A stretch of DNA of 64,000 nucleotides, taken from contig CM036759.1 in assembly GCA_020796225.1 (NCBI GenBank), forward strand, positions 25,342,313 to 25,406,312. Reading direction: 5' to 3'. The first letter of the stretch is position 1; every line of letters begins with the position of its first letter. Made by a program: the position numbers and the translations under genes. This document shows, piece after piece, positions 30,301 through 45,300 of this stretch. This stretch comes from Arion vulgaris (lineage: Eukaryota > Mollusca > Gastropoda > Stylommatophora > Arionidae). The notes under the pieces are model-generated. The model saw nothing but the letters and a program-made list of their open reading frames with translations, did no database searches and was not told the DNA's origin.

Positions 30301-33300
30301 TGTATGCTCTATCCTAACGATTAATTCTACGCAGATAGTGAGACAAGAAAGAATTCAGAATAAGGCTATGCGCATCATTCTGGGATGCAACAAAGATAAA
30401 CCAAGAGTGGCAATGAGCTTCCTTCTTGACCTCCCCACTATTGCTCAAAGAATTTTAACTTGGAGGGTTCGATCATATCTAACAATCAACGCAAACAAAG
30501 AACTCATGAAGAAGAAAGGGTGTAGGCTCAAGCGAGGCAGATCATGTCAGGCGGAAGGTACTCTTTGGGAAATATGTGAACCTTTTGGATTTGAACTAGG
30601 AGAGGAATGGATTGCTGTGTCACCTTAATTTCAGACTGTTTTCACAGTTATTACATCTATTAAGAAAAACTGAACAAAATAATCCATCATTAATTAACGT
30701 GGAGGCTGGAGCCCTCTTGAATGATGTCAATGAAAAAGATGTAGTTATTTACACTGATGGCTCAGTCATTCGCCAACAACTTTCAGCACACTCAGGAGGA
30801 AAAATAATAAGTGAGGCCGACAACCACAAGTAGTTTAACAATGGAGGTATGGGTGGTTACTGAGGCGGTGACGTGGTTGGCATTTCATGTTTTCATACTC
30901 GGTGACTTCATGGGTATGATTAATAAAGTTGAAACAAGAATGGTGAGAGAAAACTGGGTGCAGGTACTGGCACAGACAGGGATCAGAGAAATCACCTTCA
31001 TTTTTGTCTCTGGACACGCAGGAGTGAAGGGAGCTGATAGATTGGCTGGCATGGCTACGATATCAGAAAGGATTTTTGTGTGAAGGATTGCTTTCCTTAT
31101 CATCAGTGTCCCTTGCCATTCAGGTGAGCCTTACTTTGACTTCAAAGGACGCTTTACAGTGATTCAAACTAATTCTGAACACATGAAGGGTTGCAAGTAA
31201 GAGGTGTTTAGAAACTAGATCAACTAACTAGTCACTACATATTTCATGCACTCACCAAGTCCATCAGAGTCTATTTGATGTGCTTTCCTTTTAGCGACCT
31301 CAGCCAAAGCTATCTCTCCTTTGTCTACTGCCATATAATGTATATCCTACAAAAGATTTTAAAATCATGGGGGAATGTTTGTTGTCTTATCTAAACATGA
31401 AATAATACAGAAGCTTGAAATGTTGAATGCAGAATCTATCATACAACACTAGGTCATTCCTACCAGAAATGACATCCTTACAGTTCAAGTAGCTTAAAAT
31501 CTGTAGCGATTTTAGTTTGAAACTCAGCAATATTTCAACATAAATTAAATTAATTTAGTATCAAACTAAGTAATATTTCAGCACAAATTTAATTAATTTA
31601 GTATCAAACTCAGTAATATTTCAGCATAAATTAAATTAATATCATCAAACTCAGCAATATTTCAGCATAAATTAAATTAATTTAGTATCAAACTCAACAA
31701 TATTTCAGCATAAATTAAATTAATTTAGTATCAAACTAAGTAATATTTCAGCACAAATTTAATTAATTTAGTATCAAACTCAGTAATATTTCAGCATAAA
31801 TTAAATTAATATCATCAAACTCAGCAATATTTCAGCATAAATTAAATTAATTTAGTATCAAACTCAACAATATTTCAGCATAAATTAAATTAATTTCGTA
31901 TCAAACTCAGTAATATTTAAGTACCAACATAAATCAAATTTAGTTTGAAACTCAGTAATATTTCAGCACCAGCATAGATCAAGATATTTTTATTTTAAAC
32001 ACTATAACATTCTGCAGTATGTTTCTGTATTCAATGGTATTCTGGCAACTTTGCTGATGCCAAGTTGCATTTGCCTTGCTGTTTCCTTGGAGTTATCAGC
32101 TGTGTGGAGAGGGGGGCAACTGCTGCATGGGCAACAGAGATTCTCCATATTAGCATATCCCTGGAGAAGCCAATTCAGCTACGCCTCATGGTGTTGACAC
32201 AACACTGGAATTAAATGTTACCAGTTATAAATCATCTGCTCATATTGGCATAAAGCTGGCACCAGGGGTTGCTTCCGATGGTGGGAGGAACCCTTGAATC
32301 CCACAGAATAACTATCATCTGCTTCAAGCTGAGCAACCTCCCAGTCAATAAGGTGCGATCTCGCCACAGCTCATCTGCCTCATTGGGTGTGTGGAGCCTT
32401 AGGACAAAGTGAACTACATGTATAAATTATACAAGAAGAAAAAAATAAAGAAACCAGCTCTAAGATTAGGTTGCTGGAATGTGCAAACCATGGAATGTCA
32501 GTTACAGAAAAAGAGCATATTGTTGACTTGTCTCTTTATTCATAAATTATGTCTGTTGAGACATTTTACTCTTACCTCCCTCTTTATTACATGAAAACAA
32601 AATAACGAGAATGACAGCTTATTCCTGATCTGCATAATGCACTCCCTTTGGTCTAAGGCCAAAGGATTAACTTCATTGCACAGAGTTTTACCCCATATAG
32701 CTCGGACCCTCTCCACAGAAGTGGCACACCACCTGCAGAGGGTATTGCACGAACTCTGTAGCTCCGACAACAATCCTAGGGGTCTCTGAAAAAACACACA
32801 CTTGTGAACAGAGTGGCGCTGTCTGGATTCAAACCTACAACCTTCGGAACGCATGGCAAAGACTTAGCCACAGAGACCTCCTTTTGGTAACACTGATTAC
32901 TCTCAAAGTCTTCTCATTTTAAATTTTAGCTATCTGCTGTAATATTTATACTGCAAAACCATATCTCAGTGACCTCTAGTGATGCTCTTTAACATATCAA
33001 TGAAACTCACCATAAACAGATCTCTTGCTCCAATGTCAACAGCAAGAAGAAATGCTTTATCAAAGCGAACATATCTGGTTATGGAAGAAAATAATTACAA
33101 TAACATTCTTAATTTGTGCATCAACAGCTCAATTTGGAGAGAGATAGAAAAAGAGATCATTCATTACATACATGACATTCAAACACCCGGAAAAAGAAGA
33201 TAGGCTAGCCAAGAAAGGGTCAACACAGGAACAACCAATCACAGCAACAACTCTCAATACAGCAAAGCAAATCCTAATGACAACCAATAAAGAAATTTGG

Positions 33301-36300
33301 CTGAACAGATGGGAAACACAGGAAGAGAGGTGTACAGCCATATAGCTAGCCCTAACCTTAATGACAACATCAACCACCTTACAAGAAGAGATCAGAGCAC
33401 CATTTTTAGACTTCGAACCTATTACATCACATGACATCAAAATAACCATGCAGTGGATCCCTGGACATTCAAACACACCTGGAAATGACAAAGCAGATAG
33501 GCTAGCCAAGAAAGGGTCAAGACAGGAACAACCAATCACAGCAACAACTCTCCATACAGCAAAGCAAATCCTAATGACAACCAATAAAGAAATTTGGCTC
33601 AACAGATGGGCCATGGGAAACGCAGGAAGAGAGGTGTACACCCATATGGCCAGCCCTAACCTTAATGACAACATCAACCACCTTACAAGAAGAGATCAGA
33701 GCACCATTTTTAGACTCGAACCCAACACATAACACTTAATAATCACTTGAACAGAATTCATCCACAACACACTCCAGAGTGCCAACTGTGCGCACATCAT
33801 CATGAAACCGGTCACCACCACCTCTTCAAGTGCCAAGCACTAGATGACATCAGAAAGACCCTCCTTCCTCCAAGGCCAGATAAATATAACACATTATACG
33901 GAACAAAAGAACAACTTATAGACACATGCAGATACCACTACATAGCATTGGGTCAAGGGCAACAGCTCAAGTGCTGCTGGATCATTGAAGAAGAAGAAGA
34001 TTACAGACATGAGTTTCAGTAAAAATAAATGAAAACCCACCTAGAAAACTTACTTTTACCTGTAATTTAATCCTACACAGCTCACCTAAAATACTAAAAT
34101 TTACGTGCAACAGAACTACAGTAATTCACTTGTAATATCTACAACAGTTTATCTTAACATACTCTACAACAGCTGACACAAAATACCTAGAACAGTCCAC
34201 CTGTAACATAACTCTACCAGTAATTTCTACATTTGATTTTAACATACTCTACAACAGTTGACATTTAATACCTAGAACAGTCTATTTGTAATATCTACAT
34301 CAGCTTATGTGTAACATTTCTACACCAGCTCACCGAAGTAAATGATGAAAAAATCTTCTGGCAAGCTGACTTATTGGATCTCGGTACTCAAGGATTGTAG
34401 CCTCTGAGATGGCTGGTTTAGGAGCATAGAATGTTGCTAAGGCTGTCTCTAGCTGGGCTGATGGAAAGAGAGCAAACAATATGGTTCCATATTTTGTTGC
34501 AGTCAGTTGAAAGATATGAAGTTAATTACAAAAGCCTATCTAGAATTATGGTATAACGCAGTTCAGTTGACATTTTTTTACAACATCTGCAACACACTTG
34601 AACCAACAATGAGAACGTTTGCTTCCCATGATGCTTCACTTATTATGTGATTATAGATAGCCTGGTTATACAAAATCACCAAATCAAAGTCAGCAATGTG
34701 AAGTGATGATGCTCGTCCATCACGGGTGATGATGACCACACAAATTTTCATCCAAGGGAATGTAGTTGCGTTATGTTTGTCTGTGTGTGCGTAGATGACT
34801 AGTGAACCCGATACGGGCTTGAAATGTTCTTGTACAGTGTGGGCAAGGTATACTTGCACTTGTGGGGAGTTTTACTTGCTTTTCTATTTTGACGTTTTTG
34901 TTCCATCCGTGCTGTTCTACCTGCCTCGCAGGACGAAGAACCGTGTCGAAGAAGTATGCGACAGGCTGATCTGTCTTGAGCAACATTCTCCCAGTTGTCG
35001 ACATCTATGCCAAAGGATTTCATCAAGTTGTTGAATGTGTAATGCAGAAATGACTATCATTCTTCCTTGTCTAAGTCAAACTGCAGAAAGTTGCCATACA
35101 GTTGGACTCCTCACAGGAAAATAAATATTAACACATTGCAGAAGTGGAATCTGTATCAATTTGTTTGATATCAGGTTGCTAGTACTACGCATAACAATCC
35201 CTTAGTCACATTTCACTACATGTCTGGTTGGGTGCAATTCTAACTTACATCATATACCATATTAAAAGTGAACTAGAAGATTAGTCTGTAAGAGGACAGA
35301 TGGTTACACACTGTACAATTTTTTGGAGTGCTAAAAATAGATATTTTGAAAAGCTTGAAGGATATTTTGTGAATAGGAATAGATAGGGATATATAACAGT
35401 TCTAGTGACATAGTTTACATAACATGTTTACAATCCGTTCCCTTTTCCAACTTAAATGAGTACAGCAATTTGGCAATCACCGTACAATGGCAATATATTT
35501 TTTCCTGTTCACCTGCTATAAATTTAGGTGTTAAAAAGGGTTTAAAAGCCGAAGGATTGACTTCATTGCAAGGGTTTTACCCCACATGGCTCGGTCCCTC
35601 TCCGCAGAAATTGCACACCATCTGCTGAGAATATTGCACAAAGCACGAACTCCGTAGCTCCGGCAACAATCCTAGGGTCTCTGGAAAAAACTGCACTCGT
35701 GAACAGAAGGCCGCAGTCCAGATTCGAACCCACGACCTTCAACTCGCAAGGCGAAGGGCTTAACCACTCAGTCACAGAGATCCCTTCATTCAGGTGTAGT
35801 CATGGTGGCTATTATGGCGCCTCTGATTGATATTTTATCAAGCATAAACATGTTGGAGGAAAACATCTGTACTATAAAAATAAATACTCAGATAAATCTA
35901 GCAGAAAGTCATTCAGGCGGCAACGACAGATGTTTACCATGTTAAAGAATAGAGAAAGATGATGATGATGATCTGAGAGTAATAAAGCTGATAATAATCG
36001 ATAAATCTCAACTTGTTTTAATCATTTATTGCTGGTAATTATTACCTTCCCTGTCTGCATTTAGGGGCATTCTCAGAAGATGGTTTACAATTGCAGAAAG
36101 ACATGAATAACATGCCTGACCTTCAATGTCCCAGTTTATGCTGGACAGCAGACTTACTGCCTGCAGACGTAAAGAGGATAAACATGTGATGATTACTTCA
36201 AGCAATAAAAATAGGGTTTTTATCTACAAATATTCAGGAAAAGAAGCAAATAAACCATGACATTTCATCTAGTTAACACCTGTGCGTTGCCGGGCTCGCA

Positions 36301-39300
36301 AGAGAAGCAAAGAATAGTAACACTGCGACCTACAATGCATGTTGTAAGAGACGACTGAGATAGGGACCTAGGAAGCTACCTAGTAAATAAAAAGTGCTGC
36401 AGAAATCGGATGTGCTGGCCTACTTGTAGGTGCATAACTGGCATACCGTACAATCGCTCAGGCTCAGATCACATTCAAACCACAAAGAGTGGTTAACAAG
36501 TGGTCGATATGGAGCGTCAAGAAGAAGGTCTAGTTAATATTATAAATATAATATAATATGCTGAGATATATATGCAACAGTTTTATTTAACTCCTTGTGA
36601 ACCAAACGCCACACTATGTTGTGTTTTTTACTCTAAAAACATATATGCCCTGGTCCACTAAGAGTTAATTGTAAATAAAAACCAATTGCTTGGTTACAAC
36701 TATCTTAGCATCATCATCACACTTTACTCCAACAGTAACATGGGTTCACTATTGTTGTATTTAGATTCCTTACAGGAAAACTTCACAATAGAATTGATGT
36801 ACTTTTAAAGTGCTAGCTTAGAAATGAAGACATCAGGAAAAGACCAGTTAGAAATTACGACATCAAGAAAAAAGTGAGTACATCATCAGTAGTGAACTTT
36901 AACAAGAAACAACAAATTAAATGGTTCTGTCACATAAGCAAATTACCAACAGACAGTGCGCCTCAAAGGGCAATGTTACTCCGATACAGTGGACACAAAG
37001 TAAAAGGCAGTCCATGAAAAAAGTAGACCTCAAAATAACAGACGATGTAAAACACCATTTATGAGTGCACATAAAATCCTGTTCTAGAAATCTCTTCTTA
37101 TCCTGCCACTGTGAGGCTAAACAAGATTAGAGAAAAGAAAGAAAAAAATGCTAGCAGTTTCTGTAACAATTTGGTGTCATGTTAAAGTTGCTAGTCTTTT
37201 ACACACGCTTCTTAGTCTACTTTATACATGAACTCGGTCGGTATAGTCCTAAACTTTCCTCCTCAGTTAAAGCTACACAATCTGTATGGGGATGCTACTT
37301 TCATTATTGCTAATAAATATATTCCCATTTCAGCATGTTAAGTTGAAGCCAACAACATTTATTTACATATATTGTTTGTTTTAAGTAATTATACGCCTGC
37401 AAAAAAGTATAGGTTATGTGTTTTCATTTATAATAAATACTGAAACCAATCTGCTAGAGAAACTTAATATTGTACCTCATCAATTTGTTTGTGTTTAATG
37501 TACTCCTTGATAATTTCTAAACATGAAAATCTTTCTTGGCTCCTCACTCCCAAGTGAAACTGTAAAAGACCAATGGGGCCCCTGTGGATAATATTTTAAA
37601 AGGTAATAATTTACTAACTACACGGTTAGTAAAAATGTTATACAAAATCATCATTAACTCTTTCCACGTCGGGTTATTTCTTCAATTTTTAAAAGTTAAT
37701 TCAAGGGGGTTAAAAAAATATCCCAACTACTCGCCAATAAATAAACAAACATATATATATTATTATATACTAAATTTAAGAAACGCCGAGTGGTTACCGG
37801 GTCCCAAATTGGGGTGTAAAGAATAGAACCACTGTTACCTGCCATGCATGTCGTAAGAGGCGACTAAGGAGATTGGGAGTAGGGCTAGCTACTCCACCCC
37901 GTAAAAAAACACTAGATAGCTACAATAACCACAACCAGGAAAATTCATAGCTCACCACCCGAGGAAGAAGAAGGACCCTGCAAGGAGATCTGGAAAAGAT
38001 GGCCTTGGATAGGCGGGCTTGGAAGACATTGGTTGCAGACCTGTGCCTCCCTGGAGGCGAAGGGTGAAGAAGAAATTGAAGAAAACTGGACAACATAATA
38101 GAAAAATAGAATAACAAGGTTAAAACGTAGTAGAAGTAAAATTAGAAAGACTTCTTATACGGGAAGCAACTCTATGGCGCAGTGTGCGGCTAATGGCGTT
38201 CAACGGAATTGCACAGTGTGCGGCGAAAAGTGTGGAAAGAGTTAACAACTAAAATATTTTATGTAAACTTTGTGCAAAGTGAATACCTTTCTTTCTTTGT
38301 TTCAATGTTCTACTATATACAAAAATGAGACAGGCTTACACCTTGTATATAAAAGGGTCTAAATGTGAATGATTGATTTCAGTGCACCAGGTTGCAGTAT
38401 ATGGCTCTGTCCCTGGCTGCATAAGTGCAGAGAGTGTTGCACAAAGCATGAACTTCATAGATCCATCTACAATCCTAGGAGCTCATAAAAATTGCACATG
38501 TGACTCGGCCCGGATTCAAACCCACAACCTTCAGAATGACAGGCAAACATCTTAACCACTTTACCATAGCCACCTTCCTTTCTTCTTGTATATTTGTTCC
38601 ATCAACTAACAAAGCAGTCAGTGACCATCATGCCTTGTGGTGCCTTGTAGAGAATCAAACTCTCTCCACTAGATTCAGTCTTGGGGTCATCCTTCATATC
38701 TTCTTCTTCGAACACTCCATATCGATCACTTGTTAACCACTCTGTGTGATTTGTATGTGATCTGAGCCTAAAAGCGAAGTACGTTGTGCCAGTTATGCTT
38801 CTACAAGTAGGTCAGCACATCCGATTTCTGCAGCACTTTTTATTTACTAAGGTAACCTCCCTAAGCCCCTATCTCAGTTGCCTCTTACAACATGCCTTGT
38901 AGGTGGCAGTGTTACTATTCTTTGCTCCCCTTGAAAGCCCCAACAACACACAGGCGATCTAAATCATTAAATATTGAAACAATAGACTTAAAATGAAGCA
39001 CAGGAAAATATACCAAACCTGCTGAAGGATAGAAACAATGCATCCATATAGCTTGTCATGAAATCAGAGCTGAAGGGAGAGAAGGGACACCACTCTATTT
39101 CCCTCAATGTTACAGAAGTCCTAAAAAAAACATTGTAAATTGCTGCATTCTATAATTACACTCTTTATTTCTTTCTTCTTCAAATGCTCCATATCGACCA
39201 CTTGTTAAACCACTCTTTCTGATTTGTATGTGATCTGAGCCTAAGAGTGATTGTGCATTGTGCCAGTTATGAACCTACAAGTAGGTCAGCACATCCGCTT

Positions 39301-42300
39301 TCTGCTAAACTTTTATTTACTAGGGTAGCTTTCCTAGGTCCTACATCAGTCGCCTCTTACAACATGCCTTGTAGGTTGCAGTGGTACTATTCTTTGCTTC
39401 TCTTGTGGGCCCCGGCACCACACGGGTGAATGACTTAGATGACACAGAAGCTGTAAATTCAGGAAGAAATTTCTATTTAAGAAGTACATTACACACAACT
39501 CAGCACTACATTTCTGATGCTGACAAGATATCACAGTGTTTCACCAGTCTTCTTCCTCTTCTTCTTTGCGTTCGTTTTTACGACCAATTTTAATCACTCT
39601 TTGTGATATGTTTGATCTTTGCCAAGAACGTGTATACGTTGCACATTGGTTTGGTAGGCCCCTAAACACATAAGACTTCTACACGTTTAGAACACATGCA
39701 TCCGATTTCAGCCAAACCTTCTTTGTCGCCTCTTACGACATTCGTGGCAGGTAACAGTGGTTCTATTCTTTACACCCCAAATTTGGGCCCGGTAACCACT
39801 CGGGCGGTTTCACCTGTAAAACAGCTACTAACATGAGGTGATCAGTTACTACATCAAAACTAAACATCTTACATGTCAACTATCTAGAACAGTAGTTCTC
39901 AACCTTCCTAATGAGCGACCCTTTAATACAGTTCCTCATGTTGTGGTGACCCCAACTATAGCATTATTTTCATTGCTACTTCATCTCAGGCATCCAGTTC
40001 TACTCTGTCTCTCAGACATCCAGTTCTAAGTTCTACTTTTGCAACGGGTAACTCTAAACTCCTTAACACTTTCGCTGCCACCGACGACAAAAGTCGGCGA
40101 AGAACCAACTCCCTTTTACTGCCGCCTTAAAAGTCGGAGGCGGACATGTGCCGCGATGTCTTTTATTTTTACGATTTTTTGAAATTGTCACTCTGAAAAC
40201 TGATCATGCCGTAAAATAGCGTGGCAGTGAGCCAGACTTTGTTGAAAAATGGCTGGCAGCGAAAGTGTTAAATCGGTAGAACGACAGCATGACAGAGGTA
40301 TTTAGAGCTGCTGCCAAAGAGAGCCAAGTTCCGACAGGGATAGTCTAGATCAGTAGTTCTCAAACTTCCTAATGTCACGACCCTTTAATACATTCCTCAT
40401 GTTGTGGTGACCCCAACCATAACATTATTTTCGTTGCTACTTCATAACTGTAATTTTGTTACTGTTATGAAACGTAATGTAAAAATCTGCTATGCAGGAT
40501 GTATTTTCATTGTTACAAATTGAACATAATTAAAGCAAAGTGATTAATCACAAACATTGAATCAAAGGTCCCAGCAACTAGGGCTGAACATTCATAAGGG
40601 AAAGACAAAGATATTGAGAATTAACCAAGCAACGACAACTCGATCTCCGGGGAAATCCCACTTCAAGAGGTAGAATCATACACATATTTGGGCAGCAACG
40701 TAGACAAAGAGGGTGGAACGGATAGAGATGTTAAAATAAGAATACAGAAGGCAGGAGGAGCTTTCATTGCACTGGGAAACATTTGGAAGTCCAAAGAAAT
40801 CAAATCTAGAACAAAAATTTGGATATTTAACTCTAATGTTAAAGCAGTTCTACTGTATGGGTCAGAAACATGGAGAACAACTAAAACAATAGCGCATAAA
40901 TTGCAAACATTCATCAACTGGTGTCTCGCAGAATAGAGGGAATAAGATGGTATGATAGGGTCACAAATGAGGAACTTATGGAGAGAACAAGACAGATTCC
41001 AGTGAACGAACAGGTTAAAAAAGACGCTGGCGCTGGATAGGACATACTTTGCGAAAACCGGAGGGAATATAACAAGAAGGGTCCTTGTCTGGAACCCGCA
41101 GGGACAGCGAAAGAAGGGAGGCAGAAATACATGGAGACGAGATTTGGAGGCGGAGATCAACAATATAAGAAGAGCTGGAGGGAGCTGCAGGAGATAGCTA
41201 GAGATAGGAAGACTTGGCATGAGTTGGTTGAGGGCCTATGCCCCAACCGGGTAAAAGGCAAAGAGAGAGAGAGAGAGAGATTAATCACAAACGCTGAGTA
41301 CGCGTATGTGGGCATAGCTGCATGTGGGTGGACCTGCCTGGAGAGGGATAGAGGAGTGGTGTCTCGGTTCCTAAGACCATTGAGAATATGTGTTTTCCGA
41401 TGGTCTTAGGCGACCCTGTGAAAGGTCGTTCAACCCCCAAAGGGGTCACAACCCACAGGTTGAGAACCACTGGTCTAGAACATGGTCTACCTGAAAAACT
41501 TGCCAAGTCGAAGATATTTCTCTGTAGCAGGCTCTTCACTGACAAGCTGAATATGAAGTGACGACAATGCTCTATCAAAAATCTAAGAGAAAAGAATAGA
41601 CATTTAATTAATTAACAAGTTTCACTAGAAAAATTCATTAGAAAAATGTAAAAAAATCTTGTTCACCATCTTCTAAATTACATCGGGGACACTCGGTGCT
41701 AAAGAGTTCATGCATTGCCTTTAAGATCTTCCTGTGTAAGACAGAGATTGGAGCACACATGGTTACTCACTGAAGTGCAATGATGATGGACCAATCAATC
41801 AATAAATTAACAAGTGTATTAATAATGTTCAAATGTTTATAGCTTGATTGAAACTTCAACACTGAATATTTTTTTGGTTCGATGGTGTATGACTATTCTT
41901 ACATTTAATCAAAAACTAAATAAAGTATAAAATAAAATCTCAATCAAAATATGTTTTTGTAAGTAAGAATTTTTAACCAAACAAAATATCTAAATAAAAA
42001 ACAAACAATTTTTATCAGCCTCCTGTGATATATTTTGTTGGGATATAGTAACAGTTTTGGATTTTCCGTTTATGATTATATTAGCTCTTTCCACGCTTTA
42101 AGCCGCACACTGCGCCATGGCGGAAGTCCGTTGCACGCTTCAAGCCGCACACTGCGCCATAGAGTTGCTTCCCTTATAAGAAGTCTTTCTAGTTTTACTT
42201 CTTCTGTTTTACTTATAGTACTTTTTAACCTTGTTATTCTGTTAGGTTGTCGAGTTTACTTCAATTTAGTATATAATAATATATATATGTTTATTTATTG

Positions 42301-45300
42301 ATAAGTAGTTGGGATCGTAATTGTTTTTTTGTTTTTTTTACTTCCCTGAATTAACTGCTAAAAATTGAGGAAATAAATAGACGTGGAAAGAGTTAAGAGC
42401 CATATGCACAATGAAAAAAGTGTCAAGGCTGTGACAGGGTCAGTGAGCTGGTACCAACGAAGACCCTACTTTATCTCCATGTGGTGGCCCTGGAAACAGA
42501 CTGCAGCACTGCAGTCTGGCAAAGTGGTAGGGATCAAAGAGAAATGCACATGAAATTAGGTAGTAGTGTAAATGCAGCTGGCAATTGGTATGAGATTGGT
42601 TCGCACAACAGGCGGACAATATCTCGGAGTGGTGCGGCTACATAAGTCTCCTGGCTAAAGTCCAAGAACGTTAGCCGTGACATAAGCTGTTCAAGTTCTG
42701 AGATACTTGTTCTGGGAATCAGAAACCATCTATAGGGGAGATTCAGGCTGGTTGATGGTACCAGACTTGGCAACTCTGTAAATGGTTGATGGTCCAGTAT
42801 TGCTTAAGTAGATATTATATGACAATACAACCTAATTGACTGGTCCTGTCAATACTGCTGATACAAATATATCTTTGTCCTGTATCCGCCATTATAGATC
42901 CCCTTTGAGAAAAATAATACAAAGTAAAAATTCATAATTCCAGAGATGATGAAAACAATATGAATTGAAAAGAAGTTGAGTTTGTTCCCTATACGGAACT
43001 GTTTCGTTGCACCATTAAATGGCACATCGTCTCATGCTTTTCGGTTTAAATAATATACAAGCTACTTAAGGAGAATCCAACAAATTTCTGGTCAAAATCG
43101 ATAGCAAATGAAAAGCTTTTAAAATGAACAAACTGTGCATATTGAGAGATCATCATTAAAAGACGAAGATAGAGGTACATTGAGCATACATACTGTATGC
43201 CAGTAGAAGCATTGGCTGGGACAGCTCTCCGATGGCCAGTGGATGGGAAAAGATGACTTAAATGTCTAAAGGAAACATGGAAAAGAACTGTGGAAAGAAA
43301 GTTGAAAGATTGTAAGATTGTGAACTGACATGGAAAACAATCAGTAGAAAGGTGATAGAACAGCAACAATGGAAATCTCTTGGGGAAGCCCTATGTGTCC
43401 AATGGGACATGAAGAGGATATAGTTATAGAGATTATACAAGCTACAAGGAGTGGTTGAGAAGCGGTTACTTTAGAACAAATGTAAACCATTGCTAGTATG
43501 AATGGATGGCACTCTGGATTCATTGTGAAGACTGACAGGAGCTACCGCAGCTGACACACTGTTGTCAGCAAGACAGGTTATGTTTATTCTGCTATATCTG
43601 AACTGTCTATTGTAAAATGTGATTTACCTGAATGTCTGCTCTTGCACTAGCCACAACCACCAGAGTTCCACTTGGATGCCATGCTATACTTGCTGGGGGC
43701 TGGAGAGAGTTGGTGAACACAGTCCATTAATTCCTAGTACAACTATTCTATCTCTATGTGAGAAGACTCAATGAGCAGACAACATTCTATTCATCTCCAT
43801 AAAATGAAATTAATAGGAACAATGAGCAAACTCTATTCTATTCTTCTGTATATACTTGCAAGTGGCAACTTAAATATTGCTAAATCGACTGATGGACAGA
43901 ATAAAACTGTCAGTATCTCCACTGAACTTATTTTAAATATTGGTAACTCGAGCAATGAATAAAACTAACACTGTCAATATAATGAATGGAAACGTTTTTT
44001 TCTAAGACTAGTCATCAAATTTTAATTTTTTTTCATTTATTTGCTATGAACTAAAGTGTGGTTTTGGCATCTAATATGGCACCTCTGACTGATTTTTGCA
44101 TGAAGGCTTGTTTTCCTTAACACCAGTGTTCCTCCCCATTCAGGCAAGCCTTGCTCCGACATACTTGTGATTTAGATCTCAAAGTAAAGGGTTAGGATAT
44201 CCTGTAATCCAATCGCACACCGTGTGCACACCAAGAAATTTGTGTTGTTGCCTTGAATTTTAGTGTTTCCATGACTTGTAGTCACTATCGCAGTGTGTTA
44301 TCAACTTTGCTATTGGCGATCACAGTCATTCGATGTTAGAAACATCCCTTTGAAAGTTGAGTGTCTCAAAGTTTTCCTAAACCAGACTATATCAAGTGTC
44401 AGCTGTATCAAAAGTTTCATTGATCTTCACAATTATTTATCTTTTGCTTCATCATATACTCTAACAGCCTATTTTCTGTCCTCATTTCTATCTTTCCTTC
44501 TTTCCTATCTTATTAAAGACCTGTCTCTCTCTTGTCCATCTATCTTCCATTTTGTTTACAGTTATGGAGTTTAGCCAACTATTATGTTGATTTTTCTTGC
44601 TTTCACCTACTATGAATTCAGAAGTAGGCAGGTCATCAGGTATGGCGCTTCTGACTGATTTTTGCATGAAAGTCTGCTTTCCTTTTTATCAGTGCGCCAC
44701 CCCTCTCCTCCCATACAGGCGTGCCTTCTCCTACTTCATAGGTGTTCTGTTTATGTCTACAAACATCTATTAACACTTCGTTGACATTAAAAATTGCATG
44801 CTAAATACCGAAACATTTTCAAGTTCTCAGATGGAATTGAAAGGTGAAGAAGAACAAGAAGAAGCATATGAAATAATCATTTTCAAGTCCATTGTTACAT
44901 CCTGTTAGTGACTACTGACTCAACAGATTGAAACAGTTGTACTTACTACTGCTGCCCTTGTAAATATGGTGATCTTTTTATGGTCATCATACATCACCTG
45001 ACAACAGAAAATGTAGATTATAACAAGATTAACATTTATGAAGCAGGAAATAAAGAAGATGGTCTATCAGGACTATTTTTTTACAAAGAGAGTTACTGAA
45101 GTTCTTTAAGCCCTTCTGTGTATAGGAAGCAGAGGAAAAGTTAATCCTCAGTCACACAAACTTTGATACTTTGATAATTCTCTCAAACTGTTACAGGACA
45201 AACTTTCACAAGCAGACTTAAGATTGTCACATTACATGTTAGTCTCCTTACCAGATTAACTCCTCCCATGGACAATGACAGGATGGGTTATCTCCTCTTA

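Noticed and set aside
34578..35034. Zinc-finger-like frame (CPHCTRTFQARIGFTSHLRTH) as a host gene
   Set aside because: A single C2H2-like segment in a WDPCP intron on the same strand, without splice context. It fits a decayed LINE C-terminus, where such a motif is common, though this copy was not aligned.
35710..35790. tRNA gene (Ser/Leu-like) on the minus strand
   Set aside because: Good A and B boxes but joined to a repeated SINE D body also found at 32.7 and 38.5 kb.
42534..42773. Additional WDPCP exon
   Set aside because: The flanking exons encode contiguous parts of the protein in phase; no place remains for it.
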